Assembly: GCF_032477075.1 (NCBI RefSeq)
Contig: NZ_JAWDXO010000003.1
Coordinates: forward strand, 107,757-171,756
Reading direction: 5' to 3'
From: Fusobacterium sp.
GTDB lineage: Bacteria > Fusobacteriota > Fusobacteriia > Fusobacteriales > Fusobacteriaceae
Length of the DNA: 64,000 nucleotides
In this document: positions 26,869 through 36,364 of the stretch, in pieces
Layout of the letters: each line of letters begins with the position of its first letter
Numbering within the stretch: the first letter of the stretch is position 1
Position numbers and translations under genes: made by a program
Notes under the pieces: model-generated
Seen by the model: only the letters and a program-made list of their open reading frames with translations
Told to the model about the DNA's origin: nothing
Database searches by the model: none

Positions 26869-27882
26869 TTATATAAGATTTTTCTTAACATTTAAAACTT
26901 TTTTTAAATTTTCGGTTAATTTTTTAAATCCATCAAAATTCAATGATTGAACTCCATCAGATACTGCATATTCTGGATTTTCGTGTACTTCCACCATTGC
27001 TCCATCTGCTCCAGCTATTACTCCTGCTAATGTTACAGGTTCTACCAGATTTCTTCTTCCAGTTCCATGACTTGCATCTATTATTATTGGCAGATGTGAT
27101 TTTTCTTTTATCAGTGGAATAGCATTTATATCGACAGTGTTTCTAGTTATTGTTTCAAAAGTTCTTATTCCTCTTTCACACAATATTATTTCTTTATTTC
27201 CATATGCAACTATATATTCAGCTGCCATCAAAAGATCCCTCATAGTTGCACTGAGTCCTCTCTTTAAAAGTATGGGCTTTCCACATTTTCCCAACATTTT
27301 AAGCAAACTAAAATTCTGCATATTTCTTGCTCCAACCTGAAGTATATCAGCATATTTAGATATGAGAGAGATATCTTGAGTATCCATTACTTCTGTTACC
27401 ACCAAAAGATCATATTTATCAGCTGCTTCTCTCATGTATTTGAGTCCTTCTTCTCCCAGGCCTTGAAAATCATATGGAGATGTTCTTGGCTTAAAAGCTC
27501 CCCCTCTCAACACTTGAGCTCCATATTTCTTTACTTTTTCAGCTATATCAAATATAGATTTTCTGCTTTCCACAGCACAAGGTCCTGCCATAAGCATGAA
27601 ATTGCCCCCACCTATTTTTCTTCCTTTTATATCTATTACAGTATCTTCTTTTTGGAACTCTCTACTGACAAATTTATAACTTTTTCCAATAGGAACCATT
27701 TCATCTACTCCATCAAAAGATAGAAGTACATCTAAATCAACATTTTTCTTATTTCCCATTATACCTATTTTAAGTATTTCTTCATCTTCTGTTATAATTA
27801 TTCCTAATCCATTATTTTTAAGAAATTCTATTATTCTCTCTTTTTCATGTTCACCAATATTTTTTTTAGTTTTTATGTACAT
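26869..27882 (-). CDS. aroF: 3-deoxy-7-phosphoheptulonate synthase (type I-beta, AroF/AroA-like)
   Basis: A 337-aa protein: an N-terminal ferredoxin-like regulatory domain (residues 1-75) and a TIM-barrel DAHP/KDO8P synthase core. The catalytic and metal motifs MLMAGPCAVES, GGAFKPRTSPY, RNMQNF, KRG, and PIIIDASHGTGRR are all intact. It catalyses the first step of the shikimate pathway from phosphoenolpyruvate and erythrose 4-phosphate. The extra N-terminal domain is the Thermotoga type that binds tyrosine or phenylalanine for feedback control. It is the second gene of the smr-aroF-pgeF-MATE set, and no other aromatic genes are nearby. Confidence 0.93.
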   Translation of the reverse strand: MYIKTKKNIGEHEKERIIEFLKNNGLGIIITEDEEILKIGIMGNKKNVDLDVLLSFDGVDEMVPIGKSYKFVSREFQKEDTVIDIKGRKIGGGNFMLMAGPCAVESRKSIFDIAEKVKKYGAQVLRGGAFKPRTSPYDFQGLGEEGLKYMREAADKYDLLVVTEVMDTQDISLISKYADILQVGARNMQNFSLLKMLGKCGKPILLKRGLSATMRDLLMAAEYIVAYGNKEIILCERGIRTFETITRNTVDINAIPLIKEKSHLPIIIDASHGTGRRNLVEPVTLAGVIAGADGAMVEVHENPEYAVSDGVQSLNFDGFKKLTENLKKVLNVKKNLI

Positions 27883-27919
27883 AATTACCTTCCAGTTAAA
27901 TATTTAAGATATCAATTGA

Positions 27920-28210
27920 CTAAAATCCAAACTTTTTCTTTTTAGGTTGAGGAAAACTTTTCAGTGGCATAATATAAGTTATTCCAGGATTTAAATCTAT
28001 TCTCATTTTTACACAGTCTTTATTTTTAGAAAAAAACTGTCTTATCTTAGTTTTTATCACAGCTTCCCCATCTAAAAACTTTGAACCATATCCATGTATC
28101 ACTTTTATTTCTTTTCTCTCGCCTTTTTTATATAAAGCATTATATTTGGTTATGAAAACTCTCAGAGCATCATCAAAATTCATTTGATGAAGATCAATCT
28201 CATTATACAT
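27920..28210 (-). CDS. Smr-domain protein
   Basis: A 96-aa protein that is almost entirely one Smr domain: EIDLHQMNFDDALRVF holds the DLH motif and VIHGYGS the HGxG motif. It ends in a basic tail (PQPKKKKFGF). Family knowledge: Smr domains are nucleases acting on nucleic acid branches or on mRNA at collided ribosomes, and are the C-terminal domain of MutS2. This stand-alone short form has an undefined role. It precedes aroF by 37 bp on the same strand. Confidence 0.85.
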   Translation of the reverse strand: MYNEIDLHQMNFDDALRVFITKYNALYKKGERKEIKVIHGYGSKFLDGEAVIKTKIRQFFSKNKDCVKMRIDLNPGITYIMPLKSFPQPKKKKFGF

Positions 28211-28298
28211 TTCAAAAGTATCTCCTAATTTTTTTTACAAAAAAGCCTGTCAAAAACTTTAGCCTTATTTAATAGAATATCATAATTTACAAAAAAAT

Positions 28299-28334
28299 AA
28301 AAGAGATATATCCTCTTATGGAAATATCTCTTTT
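28299..28334 (-). terminator. terminator of the GNAT gene
   Basis: An 11-bp stem, AAAAGAGATAT (28299-28309) with ATATCTCTTTT (28324-28334), followed on the minus strand by TTATTTTTTTG. Confidence 0.82.
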
Positions 28335-28414
28335 AACTTTATTTAAAATAATACTTTTTAATCATTTATTGAATTTTATAATAGAAAATCTGCTGAACTT
28401 AAAATCATATTAAA

Positions 28415-28909
28415 TTATAAATCTCTCTCCAATTTAATTTCGTAAATTGGTTCATCACACCATCCAGTTTCCTTAAATCTTTCTGTTTCATAAAAGCCTT
28501 GCTGATTATAAAATGACAATGCTCTACCTAAATTACTTGCTGTCCAAAGAAAAATATGTTTATATTCCCATTTTATAGCAAATTCAAGAAATTTATCCAT
28601 CAATGCTCTTCCTACACCATATTTTCTATATTCTTTATCTACAATAAACCAACGAAGCTGCCCTTCACAAGGTTTATTAGAATCAGGAGTAATCAAGGCT
28701 ATTGCCCCAATAGGTTTTCCTTCTGCTTCAGCAATCCAGATATTTTCTCTTTTCCATTTTGTTTCTGCTAAAAAATCAATTACAGTTTTTTCTACGTAAT
28801 TATAAAAACTTCTTTTTACATATCCATATTCATTTGAATAGATATCCCAATGTTTTTCAATAACAAATTCCATATCTTCTTTTTTAAAGTCTCTAATTTT
28901 AAATTCCAT
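28415..28909 (-). CDS. GNAT-family N-acetyltransferase
   Basis: A 164-aa complete GNAT domain. Motif A is LRWFIVDKEYRKYGVGRALM, with the acetyl-CoA pyrophosphate loop R-KYGVG; ASNLGRALSFYNQQGFY is the usual motif B with the C-terminal tyrosine. The overall form resembles the acetyltransferase domain sometimes fused to MarR regulators. It is a single gene with its own terminator; the acceptor amine is unknown. Confidence 0.88.
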   Translation of the reverse strand: MEFKIRDFKKEDMEFVIEKHWDIYSNEYGYVKRSFYNYVEKTVIDFLAETKWKRENIWIAEAEGKPIGAIALITPDSNKPCEGQLRWFIVDKEYRKYGVGRALMDKFLEFAIKWEYKHIFLWTASNLGRALSFYNQQGFYETERFKETGWCDEPIYEIKLERDL

Positions 28910-29292
28910 GACTCCCCCTTATGCAACTAAATGATGTTTTTAATATTTATTTTTGAAATTTAATTATAACTACTTACATTATACTAAATAATTTTAAAAA
29001 TAAATCAATTATTTTATATTTGTTATAAAATTTTATTTTTATGGCTTTATTATGGTAACAATATCAATACATAATTTTTATATATACTTATATACAATTA
29101 ATTTTTTATATCTTTTATCAATATTATGCATTTATTAATTATACTTTAAAAGTAGTTTTTTAGTTTTAATTTCCTTTAAAAATAATATTTTATATATATT
29201 CAGCATATACTCTGTTTTTAAAAATAAAATTATTTAGTTTTCAAAGTTTATGTTATATTATAATTAGTAAAACAAAATAAAGGAGGATATTT
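28910..29292. other. AT-rich intergenic region between divergent genes
   Basis: About 380 bp of very AT-rich sequence with no credible gene. A possible promoter for the downstream importer is a TATAAT-like -10 in the stretch ttatattataattag just upstream of 29270, with a poor -35 (TTTTCA). No clear Fur or riboswitch sequence was recognised. Confidence 0.5.
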
Positions 29293-30225
29293 ATGAAAAA
29301 AATCGTAACAATTTTGTTAACAACTTTTAGTACAATGCTTTTTGCTTTTACTAACTCTCAAGAAATCAATGGTGTCAAATATGACTTTAATTTTGATAAA
29401 GCTCCACAGAGAGCTGTAAGCATGTCTCAATTTACTACAGAAATAATGCTGAAATTAGGACTTAAGGATAATATGGCTGGAACAGCATTTTTAGAGGAAG
29501 AAATATATCCTGCTGTTGCCTCTGCTTATAAAGAAGTACCAGTATTAGCCGATAAATGGCCTTCTTTGGAAGAACTTTTGGCTGCTGATCCTGATTTTGT
29601 TACTGGATGGGAGGTAGCTTTTAAAAAAGGTGTAGATTCAAAAATGATTGCTAAAAACAAAATTAATATGTTTGTGCCTCAATCTTCAATAGATTTTAAT
29701 GCTGATTTAGATACTTTATTCAATGATTTTTTAATGTTTGGAAAAATCTTTAATAAAGAAAAAGAAGTTCAAGATTATGTAAATGCTGAGAAAGTGAGAG
29801 TTGAAAAAATAAAGGAAGGTACTGCTGGTAAAAAAGAATTTACTTATTTTATTTATGATTCTGGAACTGATAAAGCATTTACTGTCTTTGAAGGATTCAC
29901 ACCAAATCTTTTAAAATTGATAAATGGTAAAAATATTTTATCTGGTAAAGGTGTAGAAAAAACTTGGGGTGAAACAAGCTGGGAAGATGTAATAGCTGCT
30001 GATCCTGATTATTTTATAATAGTAGATTACAGTACTGGAATAAGAGAAGAAACTGATTCAGAAAGCAAAATAAAAGCTATTAAAGCTAATCCTAAACTAA
30101 ATGAACTTAAAGCTGTAAAAAATGATAAATTTATAAGAGTAAAACTAGCTGAAATAGTTCCTGGAATAAGAAATGTAGACTTTTTTGAAAAAGTAGCAAA
30201 GGAAGTATATCAAGTAAATGAATAA
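29293..30225 (+). CDS. periplasmic binding protein of an iron/B12-type ABC importer
   Basis: A 310-aa protein with a signal peptide (MKKIVTILLTTFSTMLFAFT) and no lipobox, so it is a soluble periplasmic protein. The mature part is a class III (FepB/BtuF-like) binding fold with two lobes: RAVSMSQFTTEIMLKLGL, SLEELLAADPDFV and, in the second lobe, TSWEDVIAADPDYFIIVD. Such proteins carry ferric siderophores, haem or cobalamin; sequence alone does not decide. It is first in an operon with permease and ATPase. Confidence 0.9.
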   Translation: MKKIVTILLTTFSTMLFAFTNSQEINGVKYDFNFDKAPQRAVSMSQFTTEIMLKLGLKDNMAGTAFLEEEIYPAVASAYKEVPVLADKWPSLEELLAADPDFVTGWEVAFKKGVDSKMIAKNKINMFVPQSSIDFNADLDTLFNDFLMFGKIFNKEKEVQDYVNAEKVRVEKIKEGTAGKKEFTYFIYDSGTDKAFTVFEGFTPNLLKLINGKNILSGKGVEKTWGETSWEDVIAADPDYFIIVDYSTGIREETDSESKIKAIKANPKLNELKAVKNDKFIRVKLAEIVPGIRNVDFFEKVAKEVYQVNE

Positions 30226-31252
30226 AAAAAATAAAATATTGGTTTTAATCCTTCTATCAATAATAACCTGCATTTTATGTGTAGGATTTGGTTCAGTTAA
30301 AATACCAAGCAACTATGTTTTTAAAATAATTATAAACAAAATAATGAGAACTGATTATTTTTCTGCTGAATGGAAAAAAACTATTGAAAATATAATATGG
30401 AATATAAGGGTACCTAGAGTAATACTGGCTTTCATTACAGGAGCTTCTCTTTCTTTAGTTGGAATAATAATGCAGACTATAACAAAAAATAATCTTGCTG
30501 AGCCTTATATATTAGGAATATCCAGTGGAGCTTCAACTGGTGCAGTTTCTGTTATAATTCTTAGTAATTCCTATGCGTTTCTGAAATTGATAACAATAGA
30601 ACAGGGAGCATTCATTGGTGCTCTCCTTTCTATTGCTGCTGTTTTTCTTATAAGTTCAAAGGAAATTTTCAATGGAAGCAGTCTAATATTAACTGGTGTA
30701 GGAGTATCTGCATTTTTTTCAGCCTGTACAACTGTTATTATATACAGCAGTAAGAATAATTCTCAATTAGTAACTGCAATGTTCTGGATGACAGGAAGTT
30801 TAAGTTCAGCTTCATGGGATGAACTTTTTTATCCTTCTCTATTTTTATTAATTATTTTTGTTATAATGATTATTTATTCATATGAACTGGACATTCTTCT
30901 CATGGGAGACAGTAGTGCTAAGGCATTAGGTATTAATACAATATGGATAAAGTTGTTCTTGATAATCATATCTACTCTCCTTGTATCAGTAGTGGTTTCT
31001 CTTACAGGTATAATTGGCTTTATAGGGCTGGTAATCCCACATATTTCAAGAAAAATAATAGGATACAAGCATAAATCTTTAACTCTTTTTTCAGTTTTTG
31101 CTGGAGGTCTTTTTTTAGTGCTTTCTGATACATTTGCCAGAACATATTTTTCTCCAGAAGAAATGCCTATTGGGGTAATAACAGCATTTTGTGGAACTCC
31201 TCTATTTCTTTGGATAATAAGAAAGAATTATTCATATGGAGGGAAAGAATGA
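30218..31252 (+). CDS. FecCD-family ABC transporter permease
   Basis: A 344-aa polytopic protein of the FecCD/BtuC family: IRVPRVILAFITGASLSLVGIIMQ near residues 63-86, ILGISSGASTGA, and GLVIPHISRKIIG near the ATPase contact loop. It overlaps the binding-protein gene by 8 bp and the ATPase gene by 4 bp (ATGA). It forms the homodimeric inner-membrane channel for the ferric chelate or corrinoid. Confidence 0.92.
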   Translation: MNKKNKILVLILLSIITCILCVGFGSVKIPSNYVFKIIINKIMRTDYFSAEWKKTIENIIWNIRVPRVILAFITGASLSLVGIIMQTITKNNLAEPYILGISSGASTGAVSVIILSNSYAFLKLITIEQGAFIGALLSIAAVFLISSKEIFNGSSLILTGVGVSAFFSACTTVIIYSSKNNSQLVTAMFWMTGSLSSASWDELFYPSLFLLIIFVIMIIYSYELDILLMGDSSAKALGINTIWIKLFLIIISTLLVSVVVSLTGIIGFIGLVIPHISRKIIGYKHKSLTLFSVFAGGLFLVLSDTFARTYFSPEEMPIGVITAFCGTPLFLWIIRKNYSYGGKE

Positions 31253-32001
31253 TACAGATAAAAAATTTGTCCTATATGCAAAATGGAAAATATATTTTAA
31301 AAAATATAAATATTACTATAAAGCAAAATTGTGTTACAGGAATACTTGGACCTAATGGTTCAGGAAAAACTACTCTTTTAAAACATATAATTAAAGAACT
31401 TACAAGTAAAAATAATATTTTTATTGATGGAGAAAATATTGAAAAAATTCCAAGAAAAAACTTTGCGAGAAAAATCTCTTTTGTGGAACAAAGTTTTACT
31501 GGAATAGAAGAAATAACAATAGAGGATATTGTGAAAATGGGAAGATACCCATATAAAAAAGCTTTTTTTGACTATAGCAGCAATGATAAACTTATAATAG
31601 ATGAAACACTTTATCAATTTCAATTGGAAGACTTAAAAGATAAAAGAGCTGGAAAAGTATCTGGCGGAGAATTAAAAAGAGCTTTTATTGCAAAAGCATT
31701 TGCTCAGCAAAGTGAAATTATGCTTTTAGATGAACCTATAAATCATTTGGATATAAAACATCAATTAGATTTAATGAAGCTTTTAAAAAGTATGAAAAAT
31801 AAGACAATTATTTTTTCTATACACAATATTGACCTAGCCCTCAAATTCTGTGATGATATAATTCTCATGAAAGATGGTGAAATTACAGCTTATGGAAAAA
31901 CTCAAAAAGTATTAACTCCTGAAACAATTAAAGAAATCTTTGAAGTAGAAACTACTATAAAAAATATAGAAAATGAAGATATTATCATTTATAATAAGTA
32001 A
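31249..32001 (+). CDS. FecE/BtuD-family ABC transporter ATPase
   Basis: A 250-aa ABC ATPase. Walker A is GPNGSGKTT, the signature VSGGELKRA and Walker B IMLLDEPINHLD, with the switch histidine in FSIHNIDLAL. I start it at ATG 31249, overlapping the permease stop as ATGA with ggaggg upstream; a longer frame from 31189 lies within the permease gene. It powers the importer encoded by the two genes before it. Terminator 32259-32284 follows at some distance. Confidence 0.93.
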   Translation: MIQIKNLSYMQNGKYILKNINITIKQNCVTGILGPNGSGKTTLLKHIIKELTSKNNIFIDGENIEKIPRKNFARKISFVEQSFTGIEEITIEDIVKMGRYPYKKAFFDYSSNDKLIIDETLYQFQLEDLKDKRAGKVSGGELKRAFIAKAFAQQSEIMLLDEPINHLDIKHQLDLMKLLKSMKNKTIIFSIHNIDLALKFCDDIILMKDGEITAYGKTQKVLTPETIKEIFEVETTIKNIENEDIIIYNK

Positions 32002-32258
32002 GAAATGTACATTACCAATAAACAAAATGAATATTTTAAATTTTTTAATTTTGAATAAATTATTAAAGATATTATTTTTTATAGACCTATATTTTAATTT
32101 AAAATTAAAATATCCCTGCTATAAAGTATTTTTACAAATCAAAATATTAAATCAAATAAATTTAATAATCATTTGATTAAAGGTGGTATAATAAAATATT
32201 TTAACTTAGAAAATGCAATCTCTATCAAAATTTACTATTTTTATATATTTGTTAAACT

Positions 32259-32284
32259 AAAATAGCCCAATTAAGGGCTATTTT
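32259..32284 (+). terminator. hairpin downstream of the iron/B12 ABC operon
   Basis: AAAATAGCCC (32259-32268) with GGGCTATTTT (32275-32284), loop AATTAA; the stem extends outward (AAACT/AGTTT) with a one-base bulge. It lies 257 bp after the ATPase stop. The U-run is only part of the stem. Confidence 0.65.
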
Positions 32285-32925
32285 AAGTTTAAACTACACA
32301 GAATTAAATATTATATATTTAGTCATATATAATCAATAAAATCTTATATCAACTACAAAAATACTAAGACTCCCACCAATAATTTTCTAGTTGGCGAATA
32401 AAAATTATTAGTGGGAAAATTAAATTGACATATATCACATTACTGGGGGGTAATGTAATTAAGAATATCTTCTTAACATAATTATATAATATAAATATTT
32501 TTTTATGCAATAATATATTAAATAAATAATTATATAAGTTTTAGACTTTAAAAATTAACTTAATAAATGTGATTTTATAAAAATAAACAAAAAAATAAGA
32601 TTTAAAATAAAATAATTAAATATATTATATTTATAAAAGTTACTATATCAGTGTAAAAAATAGAAAAATTAATTAAAAAAAGAAATTTTTAAATTATAAA
32701 AAATATATACAAATAAATATAATATATTATTGCATTTATTTAGTTTATAATATATAATTAAAATAATAGAAAAAAAGATTCCAGTGATAAATACAGATTT
32801 TTAATACAAAGAAGATTATTAATCTTTCCTTATAAAGATTGTAAAGTAATATATATCTGTCTTAAAATATTATGTTTATATAAGTAATAAACACCAACAA
32901 TGGAGTTGATTTTTATTATAAAGAC
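32285..32925. other. 641-bp noncoding AT-rich region with two hairpins
   Basis: No gene is supported. Two structures stand out in otherwise almost pure AT sequence. The arms 32372-32386 and 32401-32415 match at 14 of 15 positions and pair fully on the minus strand with one G-U. ACATTAC (32437-32443) with GTAATGT (32450-32456) encloses a loop of five Gs. A TTGACA lies at 32425-32430 but no matching -10 is clear. A small RNA or remnant element is possible. Confidence 0.4.
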
Positions 32926-32957
32926 AAAAAAGAACAGCAATGAAGCTGTTCTTTTTT
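32926..32957 (-). terminator. terminator of the Nik/Opp-type operon
   Basis: A perfect 13-bp stem, AAAAAAGAACAGC (32926-32938) with GCTGTTCTTTTTT (32945-32957), loop of 6; on the minus strand a T-run follows. It lies 8 bp after the last stop of the operon. Confidence 0.9.
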
Positions 32958-32965
32958 GCATATTA

Positions 32966-34000
32966 TTATTTATAAGTAAAAAGTTTTATATTACCAGATA
33001 TTTTATTATTATCTTTGATTTTATTTTTTTCAACTTCTTCTTTAATCAAATGACAAGCTATTTTATGTCCAATGCCAATTTCTTCCAGTACTGGTTTTTC
33101 TATTCTGCATATTTCTATTGCTGATTTACATCTATTCACAAAGGGACATCCCTTTGGAATATTTAGTGGACTTGGAACTTCTCCCTCCAATAATTCTAAA
33201 TTATCTTTAGAATTCATATCCAAAGTAAACACTGCATTTACTAAAGCCTTTGTATATGGATGAAGTGCTTCTTTTTTCACTCTCTGTCCTGGCAGAATTT
33301 CCATTATATTTCCTAAATACATAACAACAACTTCATGAGAAAAAGATTGAACCAAAGCCAAATCATGACATACAAAGACTATGCTTAAACCTTTTTCTTT
33401 TTGTAATTTTTTTAGTAATTCTATAATACTGCTCTGTATGGAAACATCTAAGGCTGATGTTGCTTCATCACATATCAATATTTGGGGATTCAATGAAAGA
33501 GCCCTTGCTATTCCTATTCTTTGAAGCTGCCCTCCACTTACATTATGAGGATATGAATACAGATATTCTTTAGAGAGCTCCACCATTTCCAATAACTCCT
33601 CAGCTTTTTGTTTTTTATCTTTATTTGATAATAATCCATAATTCATCAAAGGTTCAGTAATGATATCTATAATTTTCATCTTAGGATTAAATGATGCCAT
33701 TGAATCTTGAAAGATCATCTGCATATTTTTTCTATGTTCCCATATTTCCTTTTTTGAAAAATGTGCTATATCTCTATTTTCATAGATTATACTGCCTGAA
33801 CTTACTTCTTCAAGCTGCATCAGCATTCTTACAAAAGTAGATTTTCCGCAGCCACTTTCTCCTACTATTCCTAAAGTTTTCCCTTTATAAATGTTTAAAT
33901 TTATATCATTACATGCTATTAAAGATTGGTTCTTTGCTGTAGTAAATATTTTAGAAACCCCTTTTGTTTTCAGTATCAAATCTGACTCCTTACACAGCAT
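32966..34000 (-). CDS. Nik/Opp-type ABC transporter ATPase (F/E subunit)
   Basis: A 344-aa ATPase with Walker A GESGCGKST, signature VSGGQLQRIGIARAL and Walker B LICDEATSALD. The C-terminal oligopeptide/dipeptide-transporter tail has the usual cysteine spacing (GCPFVNRCKSAIEIC). It overlaps the preceding ATPase gene by 11 bp and is the last gene of the riboswitch-controlled operon. It works as a heterodimer with the 261-aa ATPase to drive import. Confidence 0.93.
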   Translation of the reverse strand: MLCKESDLILKTKGVSKIFTTAKNQSLIACNDINLNIYKGKTLGIVGESGCGKSTFVRMLMQLEEVSSGSIIYENRDIAHFSKKEIWEHRKNMQMIFQDSMASFNPKMKIIDIITEPLMNYGLLSNKDKKQKAEELLEMVELSKEYLYSYPHNVSGGQLQRIGIARALSLNPQILICDEATSALDVSIQSSIIELLKKLQKEKGLSIVFVCHDLALVQSFSHEVVVMYLGNIMEILPGQRVKKEALHPYTKALVNAVFTLDMNSKDNLELLEGEVPSPLNIPKGCPFVNRCKSAIEICRIEKPVLEEIGIGHKIACHLIKEEVEKNKIKDNNKISGNIKLFTYK

Positions 34001-34775
34001 ATCCTTCCTCCAATTTTGGGACAGAGTCTAATAATAATTTTGTATAATCACTGTTTGGAAAATTCAATATCTGTTCAGGCTTACCTTTTTCTACAATATC
34101 CCCATCTTTCATTACTATTATATTATCTGACATATATGATGCTACTCCCAAATTATGAGTTACAATTATTATACTTGTTTTATATATATCTCTTAAGTTT
34201 ATTAATTCCTGCACAATCTGTGCCTGTGTTGTAACATCTAAAGCACTAGTAGGCTCATCAGCTAGTAATATTTTAGGATTGAATGTCATTGCCATAGCAA
34301 TTCCTATTCTTTGGCACATTCCTCCACTTAGTTGATAAGGATAGCTCCTCATTATATTTTCGGGATCAGGAAGTTTCATTTTTTTCAGCATTAATTCAGC
34401 TTTTTTTCTTGCTTCCTCTTTTGAGCAATTCGAATGATATTGAATATACTCGATGTATTGGCTGCCTATTTTTCTAATTGGATTTAATGTATTGCGGCAA
34501 TCCTGAAAAACCATAGTTATATTTTTTCCTCTGTTTTTTTTTAATGTTTCTCTATTACCATCAAGTAATTCTTCATTATCCAAAATGATACTTCCAGACA
34601 ATATTTTACTATTATATGATAAAGCACCTACTATACTTTTTATTATTGTAGTTTTCCCACTTCCACTTTCACCTACTATACCTACAATTTCACCTTTTTT
34701 TACTGACAAGTTAAAATTTTTTACTGTCGGCTTTTTATCTCCATATTGTATAGTCAAATCTTTTATCTTTAACAT
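33990..34775 (-). CDS. Nik/Opp-type ABC transporter ATPase (D subunit)
   Basis: A 261-aa ATPase with Walker A GESGSGKTT, signature LSGGMCQRIGIAMAM and Walker B ILLADEPTSALD. It is shorter than typical OppD because it lacks the long C-terminal oligopeptide domain; the size fits NikD-like metal importer subunits. It lies 9 bp after the binding-protein gene in the cobalamin-riboswitch operon. Confidence 0.92.
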   Translation of the reverse strand: MLKIKDLTIQYGDKKPTVKNFNLSVKKGEIVGIVGESGSGKTTIIKSIVGALSYNSKILSGSIILDNEELLDGNRETLKKNRGKNITMVFQDCRNTLNPIRKIGSQYIEYIQYHSNCSKEEARKKAELMLKKMKLPDPENIMRSYPYQLSGGMCQRIGIAMAMTFNPKILLADEPTSALDVTTQAQIVQELINLRDIYKTSIIIVTHNLGVASYMSDNIIVMKDGDIVEKGKPEQILNFPNSDYTKLLLDSVPKLEEGYAV

Positions 34776-34784
34776 AGTTTTCTC

Positions 34785-36341
34785 CTACTTCAAAGCTGTT
34801 TTATTTGTTATCCAATAGTAATCTGTTGGATATAGAACAGTATTTATCACATTTTTTGCAGTAATTAAATATGTTGTTTCATATCCAAAGAAAATTGTTG
34901 GAATATCATTCATTATCAACTGTTGAATCTCAATAGTAAGTTTTTTTCTTTTTTCAGAATCAAATTCTGCTGATAATTTATCTAATAATTCATCTACTTT
35001 AATGTTATTATATCCTGTCTGATTAGATGGAGATTTACTATACCAGTTTTCACGAAGGTATTTTTCAGGATCACCAGTATTAGCTACTAACATATTCCAA
35101 ATAAGCATATCAAATTTTCCTGCATCTCTTAAATCTAATAAAGTTTCATAACTTACTGTGTTTATTTTAACATTAATTCCAATTTCTTTAAGATTTATTT
35201 GAGCTGCTTGAGCATATATTTTTAATTCTTCTCTGCTTGTATAGATAACAAAATCAAGCTGAATTTTTTTCCCATCTGGAGTTTCTACAAACCCATCTCC
35301 ATCAATATCTTTATATCCTGCATCTTTTAATAACTGCTTTGCACTTTCTGGATTATAGCTGTTTTCATCTATTAACTCATCAAAACCGTAATCTAATGTT
35401 GGAGGAATTGGGGCTTTTCCTGGAGTCGCTCCTCCTTCTAACAAAACTTTACAATATATATCTCTATTTAAGGCTCTTGACACTGCCTGACGTAAAATTT
35501 TATCCCTAAGAACACCTTTTTCATTCATAAAAGCAAAAGTTGTTCTTAAAGACTTTAAACTTTGAACATGATATTTGCTTTCATCACTAAAGTCCTGTAA
35601 ATTTTCTGTTTTAAGATTATATGCAATTTGAATTTCCCCTGATTGCAAAGCCATAGAACGTGTAGCTTGATCATTTATACACTTAAAAATTACTTTATCT
35701 AAGGGAACTTCTCCATTCCAGTAATGTTTATTTTTAACAACAACACATACTTCAGTTGGATTAAAAGATTCTACTACATATGGTCCTGTACAAACTGGTC
35801 CTTTCATTGCAAAAGCTGAAGTATCTGCATCTGTATTAACTATTATAAACAAAGGATCTGCCAAACATTCAGGAAGAACAGTCACTGGAGCTTCTGTACT
35901 TATTACTATATATTGTCCATCTTCTTTTATTGAAACAGGATTAAAAAATGTTGAAGCCCTGTTACTTAATTTAAATGTACGTTCAAGAGATTTTTTTACT
36001 CTTTCAGGTGTCATTTCTGTTCCATCAGAAAACTTAACTCCCTCTCTTATTTTAAATTTCCATACTTTTCCACCTTCACTACTTTCCCAGCTTTCTGCTA
36101 ATAAAGGTGCTTTTTCCCCATGTTCATCAAATTTTACCAAAGTTTCTCCAACTCCATATCTTGAAACTACCCAGCTGAAATATTGTTCTGTTGTTTCAAG
36201 AGTATCTGCAAAGCTTGTTACTCCTACTGTTATTTCTTTTGGAGCTGCAATTATAGATGTCGAAATACCAGTAAATATTCCTAAAACCATCATCCCCATT
36301 AAAATAATTCTGCTGATAAATTTTTTACTTTTCATTTTCAT
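34785..36341 (-). CDS. Nik/Opp-type periplasmic binding protein (SBP family 5)
   Basis: A 518-aa protein with an N-terminal signal segment (ILMGMMVLGIFTGISTSIIAA) and no lipobox cysteine. The rest is a type II SBP_bac_5 fold: LLAESWESSEGGKVWKFKIREGVKFSDG and FDMLIWNMLVANTGDPEKY are family landmarks. The family carries peptides, nickel, cobalt chelates or haem. The cobalamin riboswitch upstream argues for cobalt or a corrinoid precursor; this is inference. The gene order permease-permease-binding protein-ATPase-ATPase is unusual in that the binding protein is third. Confidence 0.9.
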   Translation of the reverse strand: MKMKSKKFISRIILMGMMVLGIFTGISTSIIAAPKEITVGVTSFADTLETTEQYFSWVVSRYGVGETLVKFDEHGEKAPLLAESWESSEGGKVWKFKIREGVKFSDGTEMTPERVKKSLERTFKLSNRASTFFNPVSIKEDGQYIVISTEAPVTVLPECLADPLFIIVNTDADTSAFAMKGPVCTGPYVVESFNPTEVCVVVKNKHYWNGEVPLDKVIFKCINDQATRSMALQSGEIQIAYNLKTENLQDFSDESKYHVQSLKSLRTTFAFMNEKGVLRDKILRQAVSRALNRDIYCKVLLEGGATPGKAPIPPTLDYGFDELIDENSYNPESAKQLLKDAGYKDIDGDGFVETPDGKKIQLDFVIYTSREELKIYAQAAQINLKEIGINVKINTVSYETLLDLRDAGKFDMLIWNMLVANTGDPEKYLRENWYSKSPSNQTGYNNIKVDELLDKLSAEFDSEKRKKLTIEIQQLIMNDIPTIFFGYETTYLITAKNVINTVLYPTDYYWITNKTALK

Positions 36342-36364
36342 TCCCTCTTCTCCTCCTTATATTT

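Noticed and set aside
32900..33124. 74-aa plus-strand frame
   Set aside because: It runs across the operon terminator and antisense to the end of the ATPase gene; no ribosome binding site.
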